DNA of 39,892 bases from a virus, in IMG/VR virus record IMGVR_UViG_3300021131_000019, positions 1-39,892 of that record. The stretch is one strand, 5' to 3'. This document shows, piece by piece, positions 1-4,744 of this stretch (position 1 is the stretch's first letter; each line of letters starts with the position of its first letter). A program made the position numbers and the translations under genes. The notes beneath the pieces were generated by a model, which worked only from the letters and a program-made list of their open reading frames with translations, was not told where the DNA came from and made no database searches.

Positions 1-99
1 TATACACCTGCTAAAACAAAAGCATACGAAGAAGAAATCCGCGATGCTGCCAAGCAAGCAATGGGTGTCTCAGAGCCGTTAGCCGGTGCTGTAAAGGTT
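1..99. repeat. Left copy of 99-bp terminal overlap
   Basis: Bases 1-99 are identical to bases 39794-39892. Joining the ends over this overlap keeps one open reading frame (RusA) intact. This is what a circular contig looks like when the assembler repeats one k-mer length at the ends. It is more likely an assembly overlap than a biological terminal repeat, because it lies inside a coding gene and its length is odd and k-mer-like. Confidence 0.95.
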
Positions 100-339
100 T
101 ATGTGATGTGTGCTTACCCAATGCCTAAGTCAATGAGTAAAGCAGACCGAGCAAAGGCCCTTTTAGGCGATTTGAAGCCTACTAAGAAGCCTGACCTAGA
201 CAATGTAGCCAAAGCTCATTTAGACGCTTTAAACGGCGTTATTTACGTTGATGATGCTCAGATTGTTAGGCTGCAAGTGAGCAAGGTTTACGGTGAGCAT
301 CCGTGTGTTGAAGTTATTGTTATGGAAGATTTGCAATGA
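1..339 (+). CDS. rusA: RusA-like Holliday junction resolvase, C-terminal part (gene continues from 39704)
   Basis: This is the 3' part of a gene whose 5' end is at 39704-39793. Across the circular join the protein has 142 residues, close to the usual RusA length of about 120-140. RusA is a dimeric endonuclease that cuts four-way DNA junctions symmetrically, here probably to resolve recombination intermediates before packaging. Seen in the sequence: an N-terminal GSPQGKGRPR segment (residues 11-20) and the acidic catalytic cluster KPDLDN (D95, D97) followed by VDD (D114/D115), which match the three catalytic aspartates known for E. coli RusA. The downstream zinc-ribbon gene starts at 336 and overlaps the stop (ATGA). 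A start at 61 would remove the N-terminal substrate-binding part and should not be used. Confidence 0.93.
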   Translation, partial: YTPAKTKAYEEEIRDAAKQAMGVSEPLAGAVKVYVMCAYPMPKSMSKADRAKALLGDLKPTKKPDLDNVAKAHLDALNGVIYVDDAQIVRLQVSKVYGEHPCVEVIVMEDLQ

Positions 340-635
340 AATGCCCTGAATGTGGAACTTGGACAGAAGTTTTAGAGACAAGAAAGCATGGAGAGAATGG
401 GAAAAGACGTAGATATGAATGTGCAAACGAGCATAGATTTACAACATTGGAGCAAGTAGTCGATGGAATCTCCGTTCAACTATCCGGAAGGACCGCCAGA
501 ATGGTTCAAGGAATTGCAAAGGGAAAAAAGACGAGCCTACCGAGCGAAGAAGTTAGGCCGACCTATTGGCAAATGGGGAGGTTACAGGAAGGGAGCAGGG
601 AGGCCGAGGGAGAAGGATTACACACATACGGTTAA
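336..635 (+). CDS. Small zinc-ribbon protein (NrdR-type finger only)
   Basis: The first 40 residues look like the zinc ribbon of the transcription factor NrdR: C3-x2-C6, then RRRYEC (C29) and H33, followed by RFTTLEQ. The fourth ligand is a histidine instead of the usual cysteine. The ATP-cone domain of NrdR is missing, so this is not a ribonucleotide-reductase repressor. A DNA- or RNA-binding role is an inference. It starts in an ATGA overlap with rusA. From residue 43 on the reading frame overlaps the next gene (463-732) by 173 bases, and its C-terminal half is low in family-like character, rich in G, R and E. Either the tail is a passenger of a long overlap or a frameshift lies near 455-463, where a stop (TAG) sits in the neighbouring frame just before the next ATG. 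Confidence 0.7.
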   Translation: MKCPECGTWTEVLETRKHGENGKRRRYECANEHRFTTLEQVVDGISVQLSGRTARMVQGIAKGKKTSLPSEEVRPTYWQMGRLQEGSREAEGEGLHTYG

Positions 636-732
636 CCTAAACCTCAACACTATTCAAGTGTCAGCATTGTTAGACATGGGTGAGGGCGATATTCGCAAAG
701 GATTGGAAGCCCTTATCAATCGTTATATGTAA
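463..732 (+). CDS. Small basic protein, possible ribbon-helix-helix/AT-hook DNA binder
   Basis: An 89-residue protein. Residues about 20-50 are very basic and contain GRPIGKWGGYRKGAGRPR, with two GRP cores like AT-hooks. Residues 53-89 (TVNLNLNTIQVSALLDMGEGDIRKGLEALI) have the strand-helix-helix rhythm of ribbon-helix-helix or MetJ/Arc-type domains. This suggests DNA binding, perhaps as a small regulator in the early-right operon. It is followed after 9 bases by the next gene, with AAAGGA as ribosome-binding site for that gene. It overlaps the upstream zinc-ribbon frame over 173 bases; codon sense here favours this frame. Confidence 0.65.
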   Translation: MESPFNYPEGPPEWFKELQREKRRAYRAKKLGRPIGKWGGYRKGAGRPREKDYTHTVNLNLNTIQVSALLDMGEGDIRKGLEALINRYM

Positions 733-741
733 AGGATTGTT

Positions 742-1068
742 ATGAATGAAGAAGACGCATTTAGAGCTATTGACTTTGTAAAGAAAAGCGCAGAGCAATA
801 CGGCCAAGCTAAGGCCGATGTGAGCTACATAGAAAAGTATTTGACCAGCCTAAAAAGCGAGTTGATGGGCGAGGAAACAGGAACGCTGGGTGCAAAAGAA
901 GCGTATGCCTACAGTCACCCACGCTACAAGGATCAACTGCAAGCCCTCAAAATAGCGGTAGCAGAAGAAGCAAAGCTCAAATACCTACTAGAAGCAGCCA
1001 AGATGACCATTGAGGTCTTTAAGACGCTGGAGTTTAGTAAGCGTGTAGAGATGAGGGCTTTTCAATAA
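742..1068 (+). CDS. Conserved phage coiled-coil protein of unknown function
   Basis: A 108-residue, mostly helical protein with many A, K, E and L. The pattern (two long helices, with a central GAKEAYAYSHPRYKDQLQAL segment) is one I recognise from many small proteins in early operons of proteobacterial phages, but no function is known to me. No catalytic motif, signal peptide or membrane segment is visible. It starts after an AAAGGATTGTT ribosome-binding site and its stop forms a TAATG overlap with the 28-codon gene that follows, so it is translationally coupled to it. Its position between rusA and the YbcO-like nuclease suggests a recombination- or replication-linked role (inference). Confidence 0.8.
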   Translation: MNEEDAFRAIDFVKKSAEQYGQAKADVSYIEKYLTSLKSELMGEETGTLGAKEAYAYSHPRYKDQLQALKIAVAEEAKLKYLLEAAKMTIEVFKTLEFSKRVEMRAFQ

Positions 1069-1154
1069 TGTGGCCGTTTCCTACTAAGCTGCCGCCCAGC
1101 AAACCTGGAGAGCCTAAATTTAACCCCGATAACTTTGAAGAAGCACCTTTTTAA
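1068..1154 (+). CDS. 28-residue proline-rich microprotein
   Basis: The reading frame MWPFPTKLPPSKPGE...EEAPF is only 28 codons long. Its ATG overlaps the stop of the upstream gene (TAATG at 1066-1070), and its TAA overlaps the ATG of the downstream YbcO-like gene in the same way (1152-1156). It therefore fills the interval exactly, which is strong evidence that it is translated. Six of the 28 residues are prolines, so it is probably unstructured. Function unknown; it may also serve to couple translation of its neighbours. Confidence 0.6.
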   Translation: MWPFPTKLPPSKPGEPKFNPDNFEEAPF

Positions 1155-1528
1155 TGTATAGATCAAACGACCTATTAGCCCTTGCTGAAGGGCAACCATG
1201 CTTGTTAGGAATTAGCTCAAGGTGCTTAGGCTCAGAAGGCTCTACAACGGTTGCAGCGCACTCAAACAGCTATCAGCATGGGAAAGGTAAGGCAATCAAG
1301 GCTGAGGACGTATACACGGTCTGGGCGTGTTATTACTGCCATGAGGTGCTGGATAGTGGTAAGAAGTTGGGAAGAAAAGAAAAAGAAGAAGCCTTTGACC
1401 AAGCGCATCTAAAACAAATAGAAGAGTGGACAAAGATAGCCACCAACCCAACAATCAGACCTTGGAAGAAAAAAGTAGCAGAAGATGCTATTAGATATTT
1501 AGCTAAAAAGCACTTGGTAGAAAATTAA
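1154..1528 (+). CDS. YbcO-like (DUF1364) HNH-type nuclease/recombinase
   Basis: A 124-residue protein with the hallmarks of the DUF1364/YbcO family: an AEGQPCL start motif (C16), C24, the AAHSN segment (H36), HGKGKAIKA, and ACYYCHEVLDSGK (C59, C62, H63). These cysteines and histidines would form a zinc-bound beta-beta-alpha nuclease core. Members of this family sit in the nin-like region of lambdoid prophages, often near rusA, and are thought to act in phage recombination. The context here is the same: RusA lies five genes upstream. It is the last gene of the early-right operon and is followed by non-coding repeats. Its start is fixed by the TAATG overlap. Confidence 0.85.
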   Translation: MYRSNDLLALAEGQPCLLGISSRCLGSEGSTTVAAHSNSYQHGKGKAIKAEDVYTVWACYYCHEVLDSGKKLGRKEKEEAFDQAHLKQIEEWTKIATNPTIRPWKKKVAEDAIRYLAKKHLVEN

Positions 1529-1543
1529 GCCGCCCCTAAAAAT

Positions 1544-1575
1544 TTGATGGGGGGGTCATTTATTGATGGGGGGTC
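1544..1575 (+). repeat. Direct repeat of TTGATGGGGGGTC
   Basis: TTGATGGGGGGGTC (1544-1557) and TTGATGGGGGGTC (1563-1575) lie 19 bases apart and differ by one G. The purpose is unknown. Long G-runs are rare outside the two control regions of this genome. Confidence 0.7.
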
Positions 1576-1608
1576 TTAAACCACAAACAGACCCAAAAAC
1601 ACCCATCG

Positions 1609-1718
1609 GATTATCTGATTATCTAACCCCCTCCCCTCATATAATCGGAGATAATCGGTCAAAATAATACATAATCACGCTATATAATAACGCTATATAA
1701 TCACGCTGATAATCACAT
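1609..1718 (+). repeat. Iteron-like AT-rich tandem repeats (candidate replication origin)
   Basis: Three 13-bp units follow each other without gap: ATAATCACGCTAT (1671), ATAATAACGCTAT (1684) and ATAATCACGCTGA (1697), with a partial fourth ATAATCACAT at 1709. Upstream are two AGATAATCGG-like units (ATAATCGG at 1641 and 1651) and, in the opposite orientation, GATTATCT twice in tandem (1609-1624). All share the core ATAATC. Such phased AT-rich repeats outside genes are typical of phage replication origins or of multi-site operators. Which of the two cannot be decided from the sequence. Confidence 0.6.
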
Positions 1719-1769
1719 GGCAAAGCAAAGCCCTAGCCAAGCGGCTATTTTAAAAGAAAACACCAAACA

Positions 1770-1790
1770 AAGCCCCTAATTTAAGGGCTT
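1770..1790 (-). terminator. Leftward rho-independent terminator
   Basis: AAGCCC (1770-1775) pairs with GGGCTT (1785-1790) around a short loop. On the minus strand the stem is followed by TTTGTTTGGTGTTTTCTTTT, a T-rich tail. It lies about 30 bases after the stop of the last leftward gene (1819), so it probably ends the leftward operon. Confidence 0.6.
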
Positions 1791-1818
1791 GATACTATGC
1801 AATGCGAATCGGGTTTTT

Positions 1819-2019
1819 TTATAATGATTCAATTGCGTTATAAAGCGGCAGAATCACGCTCTGGTATGTCATACCGCCGTCAGTAGGAATGACGTTTACA
1901 AACTGAGCGCCGCTCTCTACTGGCTTACTCAATCGTTGGATCATCACGGGCGCTTCGTCATAGTCAGGGCCAAAGACATAGGCAAAGCCTGACCCGCTGG
2001 GTGTGATAGTTTCAAACAT
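1819..2019 (-). CDS. Small hypothetical protein, last gene of leftward operon
   Basis: A 66-residue protein of unknown function, starting MFETITPSG. The start at 2019 is chosen over an upstream in-frame ATG at 2037 because AAGGGGTTTAACT precedes it, the same leader that is found at three other genes of this operon. The upstream ATG has no such site. No membrane segment, cysteine pair or known motif is visible. It lies beyond the strong terminator at 2123-2146, so it is expressed by read-through or from an unseen promoter. Confidence 0.7.
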   Translation of the reverse strand: MFETITPSGSGFAYVFGPDYDEAPVMIQRLSKPVESGAQFVNVIPTDGGMTYQSVILPLYNAIESL

Positions 2020-2055
2020 AGTTAAACCCCTTAACATAAAAAAAGGTCAATCAAA

Positions 2056-2077
2056 CGCCTACACAAAAGCATAGGCG
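2056..2077 (-). repeat. Inverted repeat CGCCTA/TAGGCG in leader of last leftward gene
   Basis: CGCCTA (2056-2061) and TAGGCG (2072-2077) form a perfect 6-bp stem with a 10-base loop. It lies between the terminator at 2123-2146 and the gene starting at 2019. It could be a leader hairpin or a weak terminator; on the minus strand TTTGATTGACCTTTTTTT follows. Confidence 0.45.
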
Positions 2078-2122
2078 AAGCAATGATAAGCCAGCCACTA
2101 AAGGCCAGCCTAAGCAATAGAG

Positions 2123-2146
2123 ATAAAAAAAAGGGCCGAAGCCCTT
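2123..2146 (-). terminator. Strong leftward terminator with UUCG tetraloop
   Basis: On the minus strand AAGGGC-TTCG-GCCCTT is followed directly by a run of eight T. The UUCG loop closed by C-G is exceptionally stable. It starts just 3 bases after the stop of the gene at 2149, a textbook position. It splits the leftward operon and should reduce expression of the final gene. Confidence 0.9.
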
Positions 2147-2148
2147 AG

Positions 2149-2334
2149 TTATCGGTAATACCGAAGCCCATCAATAGGGCAAACAATCCATTGTTTTAGA
2201 TCGCCGTTAGCTTTTGCCCATAGAGAGCGGGGAAATTCTTTATAGTGTGTTGCACCATGTCCAAAACGAATTTCGCTTGGTGTCGGGTTTCTATGCGCCG
2301 TGATAGAACGATCAGGATCAATGAAATCAAACAT
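2149..2334 (-). CDS. Small hypothetical protein
   Basis: A 61-residue protein starting MFDFIDPDRS and ending IVCPIDGLRYYR. It is rich in aromatic and charged residues. I do not recognise the family. The start is supported by AAGGGGTAAACC immediately before ATG. The stop codon of the gene upstream (2345) overlaps this ribosome-binding site. A strong terminator follows. Confidence 0.75.
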   Translation of the reverse strand: MFDFIDPDRSITAHRNPTPSEIRFGHGATHYKEFPRSLWAKANGDLKQWIVCPIDGLRYYR

Positions 2335-2344
2335 GGTTTACCCC

Positions 2345-2617
2345 TTAATGACGTGATGCGGCTTTTTGTTTGTTCATTTCATACCATGCGGCAAGCCATT
2401 TTTTGGCTTCGCTTGTAGTTTTAAAAATGAAAGGTTCAATAACAGAACCGTGGGCGGCTTGATAGTGCGTGCCATAGTCAAGAACGGTTAAATCATAGCT
2501 CGCAAATCCATCTTCACGCATTTCACACTCAAGAACCGCGTCATATGCTTTTAAACAATTAGGGTTGAACACTTCCATAGTGAAGCCTGAAGCTGGCTTA
2601 AATTTTAAGATTGACAT
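2345..2617 (-). CDS. Small hypothetical protein
   Basis: A 90-residue protein. The segment DGFASYDLTVLDYGTHYQAA followed by FIFKTTSEAKKWLAAWYEMN suggests a small alpha/beta fold in which the last helix (residues about 68-85) is amphipathic. No known motif. It begins after AAGGGGTAAACG, the leader shared in this operon. It lies 3 bases after the stop of the hydrophobic 30-residue gene upstream. Confidence 0.8.
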   Translation of the reverse strand: MSILKFKPASGFTMEVFNPNCLKAYDAVLECEMREDGFASYDLTVLDYGTHYQAAHGSVIEPFIFKTTSEAKKWLAAWYEMNKQKAASRH

Positions 2618-2620
2618 CGT

Positions 2621-2713
2621 TTACCCCTTGAGAAACATAAGAACAGCGGCTGGGCCAGCGAATAAGGCCACAAAGACAATCGCTAAGGCCAGATCAATAA
2701 AAAATTGTTTCAT
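2621..2713 (-). CDS. 30-residue single-span membrane microprotein
   Basis: The frame MKQFFIDLALAIVFVALFAG... continues through PAAVLMFLKG and encodes one hydrophobic helix over residues 4-27 with a lysine at each end. Its ATG overlaps the stop of the gene upstream (ATGA at 2710-2713), and its TAA lies inside the ribosome-binding leader of the gene downstream, so it fits the operon exactly. It is too short for most gene callers. A role at the host membrane is likely, but which one is unknown. Confidence 0.65.
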   Translation of the reverse strand: MKQFFIDLALAIVFVALFAGPAAVLMFLKG

Positions 2714-2988
2714 TCTTCATCCCCTGAGTGACGATCCTCAAGCATTTCAATAGCCCAATCTAAAGCCTGATTGAATCCATCACCGTCATACTTACGGCTT
2801 ACATATGCCAAGACTGTTTTTATGTCTTCGCTTGACGGCTTAATCTTGCTTTCGTTGCTATCTAGTTGATCAATAACATCATCAACAGATACTGTCACCA
2901 TGTCAAAGATGCCCAGCTTTTGGCTTACTTGGAAGCGGAGCATATAAAGTTCACGATCTGTCAATCCATCTAAAATAATTGTGTTCAT
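2710..2988 (-). CDS. Small acidic hypothetical protein
   Basis: A 92-residue acidic protein. The first half (LTDRELYMLRFQVSQKL, then VDDVIDQLDSNE) looks helical; the second half has YVSRKYDGDGFNQALDWAIE and an acidic end DRHSGDEE. I do not recognise it. The start follows AAAGG eight bases upstream, within a 20-bp leader that is 18/20 identical to the leader of the first gene of the operon (2998-3017 against 3582-3601). Confidence 0.8.
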   Translation of the reverse strand: MNTIILDGLTDRELYMLRFQVSQKLGIFDMVTVSVDDVIDQLDSNESKIKPSSEDIKTVLAYVSRKYDGDGFNQALDWAIEMLEDRHSGDEE

Positions 2989-3071
2989 TGTTTGCTACCT
3001 TTAAGTGTTACTTTCTACTAGATGCACATTGCATCCAATAGCCCTAGCAAGTAAGGCTATTAGCTAAAATG

Positions 3072-3269
3072 TTAAGCGGTTACAGCTTCAATAGCTGGCG
3101 AATCCGTGCATATACAAACAATGCGTTCAAACCTAAGTGCACCCGCTAAAGTGCAAACAGTGACATTCTTGCCCGTGTGTGTGTAGCTCTCAACACGCAT
3201 GCGTTTACCATGCACCGTGATGATCTGGCCGATCTTGTAAGATTGTTTAGGGATAAAAGCGAATTTCAT
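3072..3269 (-). CDS. Small hypothetical protein, possible beta-barrel
   Basis: A 65-residue basic protein with alternating hydrophobic residues (YKIGQIITVHGKRMRVESY, then VTVCTLAGALRFERIVCI). This rhythm suggests a small beta-barrel such as an SH3- or KOW-like fold; that is inference. The start follows GAGGGGTAAATT, the shared leader. It is the second gene of the leftward operon, 10 bases after the first. Confidence 0.8.
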   Translation of the reverse strand: MKFAFIPKQSYKIGQIITVHGKRMRVESYTHTGKNVTVCTLAGALRFERIVCICTDSPAIEAVTA

Positions 3270-3279
3270 AATTTACCCC

Positions 3280-3567
3280 TCAAACGGCGATGTAGTTTGT
3301 GCAACGATGACGACGGCGTGCGTCAAACCCGTTAGGTTTGCGTTGACCTTTGATGAGCAAAGCATCAATGCTAAAGCCTTTGCCGCTCTCAAATTCTCGT
3401 TCTTTGATGAGCTTTTCTTTGAGTTCTTGAACTCTTGCTTCAACCCGATCCAACGAGCCCTCATAGTATTCACGGTGAACCGTTGACATTGGGTAAGTAG
3501 TAACAAAACCCTCAATAGCACCGCGCTCCGATGGCGAAGCGTGAATAATGAACTTATATGATTTCAT
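3280..3567 (-). CDS. Small hypothetical protein, first gene of leftward operon
   Basis: A 95-residue basic protein starting MKSYKFIIHASPSERGAIEG. A charged helix covers residues about 38-62 (LDRVEARVQELKEKLIKER). The C-terminus is strongly basic (KGQRKPNGFDARRRHR), which suggests nucleic-acid contact. No family recognised. As the first gene behind a good promoter (3629-3657) it is probably made early and in quantity. The ribosome-binding site AAAGGGAG lies about 10 bases before ATG. Confidence 0.8.
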   Translation of the reverse strand: MKSYKFIIHASPSERGAIEGFVTTYPMSTVHREYYEGSLDRVEARVQELKEKLIKEREFESGKGFSIDALLIKGQRKPNGFDARRRHRCTNYIAV

Positions 3568-3628
3568 GGTGAATGATTCTCCCTTTAAGGTTTACTTTCT
3601 AAGATGCCCTGATGTAGAGCATGGATAG

Positions 3629-3657
3629 ATTATAAGCACACCTATACACCAGAGCAA
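3629..3657 (-). promoter_or_regulatory. Leftward sigma70-like promoter
   Basis: On the minus strand TTGCTC (3657-3652) and a perfect TATAAT (3634-3629) are separated by 17 bases. It lies about 60 bases upstream of the first leftward gene. Confidence 0.75.
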
Positions 3658-3729
3658 CAAAAAAGCACAAAAAAACTCAACTGAAAACCCTAATGGTTTT
3701 ATATACAGTAGTTAGTTAAAAGCTATCGA

Positions 3730-3754
3730 CACTTGATTATTGATAACTCAAGTG
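3730..3754. repeat. Inverted repeat CACTTGA-N11-TCAAGTG
   Basis: The 7-bp arms are perfect (3730-3736 and 3748-3754). The centre-to-centre distance of about 18 bp fits a dimeric repressor site on one DNA face. It lies upstream of the leftward promoter. No T-tract follows, so it is not a terminator. Confidence 0.5.
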
Positions 3755-3759
3755 AATCA

Positions 3760-3906
3760 ATGGCCATTGGCAAAGATCGTGCCAAGTTAACCCAGCAAGT
3801 AAACAAAGCAGGGCAAAACATAAGACGGAAATCGCGTAAAGAAAAAAGAAAAGAAAAGCACCAAGTTCTGTCTGTCTTCTTTCACTTCATAGAGGGAAAA
3901 CAGTAA
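3760..3906 (+). CDS. Possible 48-residue basic ORF (weak)
   Basis: ATG at 3760 opens a frame of 48 codons whose central part is extremely basic (IRRKSRKEKRKEKH). The ribosome-binding site is poor (AAGTGAATCA), and the frame overlaps the GTAAGAGA repeats. It may be spurious in an AG-rich control region. Confidence 0.25.
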   Translation: MAIGKDRAKLTQQVNKAGQNIRRKSRKEKRKEKHQVLSVFFHFIEGKQ

Positions 3907-3923
3907 GAGAAACAGTAAGAGAG
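3901..3923 (+). repeat. CAGTAAGAGA tandem pair
   Basis: CAGTAAGAGA occurs at 3901-3910 and 3913-3922 with a 12-bp period. The core GTAAGAGA recurs in the opposite orientation at 4177-4211. Confidence 0.75.
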
Positions 3924-4057
3924 CATGAGAGCCAGATCAAAAGCATCAGCGACTATTAAATTGAATATAAGTTAATCACTACTAAAACAAAAACATAAAA
4001 GAGAGCGGCCCCTCCCTAAATCTTTTCATCCCCCCCTATTCTCAGAGGGAAAGCGTA

Positions 4058-4080
4058 GGGGCAGGGGGGAGGGGGTAGGG
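4058..4080 (+). other. G-quadruplex motif
   Basis: Four G-tracts of 4, 6, 5 and 3 bases (4058-4061, 4064-4069, 4071-4075, 4078-4080) are separated by one- or two-base loops. This meets the usual G3+N1-7 rule with very short loops, which favours a stable structure. Further G-runs follow at 4097-4102, and a run of seven C lies at 4030-4036. Confidence 0.8.
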
Positions 4081-4154
4081 CTGGAGCGGTGGCAGAGGGG
4101 GGAGGCCCAGTCACCCATTCCCAAATTTTTTACAAAAACTTTTCTAAGTCAGCT

Positions 4155-4160
4155 TATACT
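4155..4160 (+). promoter_or_regulatory. Rightward -10 element for late genes
   Basis: TATACT within CTTATACTACG lies about 78 bases before the first late gene. The -35 is weak (TACAAA region around 4131-4137), so an activator or a phage factor may be needed. The paired ACTCTCTCTTAC repeats lie in the untranslated leader just downstream. Confidence 0.45.
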
Positions 4161-4176
4161 ACGCACCAGAGTGTTT

Positions 4177-4211
4177 ACTCTCTCTTACAGGAAATGGACA
4201 CTCTCTCTTAC
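4177..4211 (-). repeat. ACTCTCTCTTAC direct repeat (inverse of GTAAGAGA pair)
   Basis: ACTCTCTCTTAC occurs at 4177-4188 and 4200-4211, 23 bp apart. Its reverse complement contains GTAAGAGAG, the core of the pair at 3901-3923. Two direct copies therefore face two inverted copies across about 250 bp. Confidence 0.75.
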
Positions 4212-4237
4212 GGTAAAACGACACCAAAGGAATAGAA

Positions 4238-4744
4238 ATGAGATGGGAACTGATTGATCCGAGGACGGATGTAGAGGCTGTTGTAGAGATGGCTGATGGG
4301 ATTTACGGGGCTGAGAGTGATGGATTTGTGGTGAGGGACAGGAATGTGTTTAGACAGCACGTTACTGTTACGGCTACTAATCAGTTGTTTGATAAGAGTA
4401 AAGAGTTCTTAGCGGGATGCTGGAACGGGGAGAAGTTGCTGGGGTATTGTTGGTTTGACCGTGGTGGATATACGACTTATTCTAGGGATGAGATTAGTAA
4501 TGCTAAGTTCCACCATGTTGACCTTGCGTTGCCGGTAAGAACGAGGTATAAACTGATTAATGCGATGATTGACCAGCACATATTGTGGGCGGCACATTGC
4601 GGTATTCCTGTTATTTGTTCGAGCAGCATACGGTCGGAGCAGGATGCCTTCTTGAAAATTCATGCAAAACGTGGTTTTAAGGTAAATGGATCGTATGCTT
4701 GGGGTCGTACATCTGAGCTATTGGAGAGAATGAATGCTTCCTGA
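4238..4744 (+). CDS. GNAT-fold acetyltransferase-like protein
   Basis: A 168-residue protein with the layout of a GNAT N-acetyltransferase: an N-terminal helix region, a central strand pair (LLGYCWFDRGG), the HHVDLALPVRTRYKLINAMID segment in place of the acetyl-CoA loop and helix, and a C-terminal AFLKIHAKRGFKVNGSYAW (residues about 140-158), where GF is the usual end motif. The canonical Q/R-x-x-G-x-G/A loop is not clear, so activity is uncertain. It is the first late gene, upstream of and overlapping by 11 bases the candidate small terminase, a position where many podophages carry a GNAT-like protein. It may modify a virion or host protein (inference). Confidence 0.65.
   Translation: MRWELIDPRTDVEAVVEMADGIYGAESDGFVVRDRNVFRQHVTVTATNQLFDKSKEFLAGCWNGEKLLGYCWFDRGGYTTYSRDEISNAKFHHVDLALPVRTRYKLINAMIDQHILWAAHCGIPVICSSSIRSEQDAFLKIHAKRGFKVNGSYAWGRTSELLERMNAS

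Larger units (their letters stand above)
1529..1818. other. Non-coding region with repeats, candidate origin
   Basis: No credible gene lies here. The region holds a G-run direct repeat (1544-1575), AT-rich tandem repeats (1609-1718) and a leftward terminator (1770-1790). It separates the convergent ends of the early-right operon and the leftward operon that ends at 1819. Confidence 0.8.
3568..4237. other. 670-bp divergent control region
   Basis: This non-coding stretch separates the leftward operon from the late genes. It holds a leftward promoter, an inverted repeat (3730-3754), one weak short ORF, paired GTAAGAGA elements, a C/G-rich block with a G-quadruplex motif (4058-4080) and a rightward -10. 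It is the largest gap in the genome. Confidence 0.85.

Noticed and set aside
1-99. Biological direct terminal repeat as in T7
   Set aside because: The repeat is only 99 bp, lies inside rusA, and looks like an assembler k-mer overlap. T7-type repeats usually lie in non-coding ends and are often longer.
336-460. NrdR transcription factor
   Set aside because: Only the zinc ribbon is similar; the ATP-cone is missing and no ribonucleotide reductase gene is present.
3273-3521. Second minus-strand frame (82 codons) inside the first leftward gene
   Set aside because: It is read in another frame of 3280-3567, without a ribosome-binding site, and its L-rich sequence looks random.
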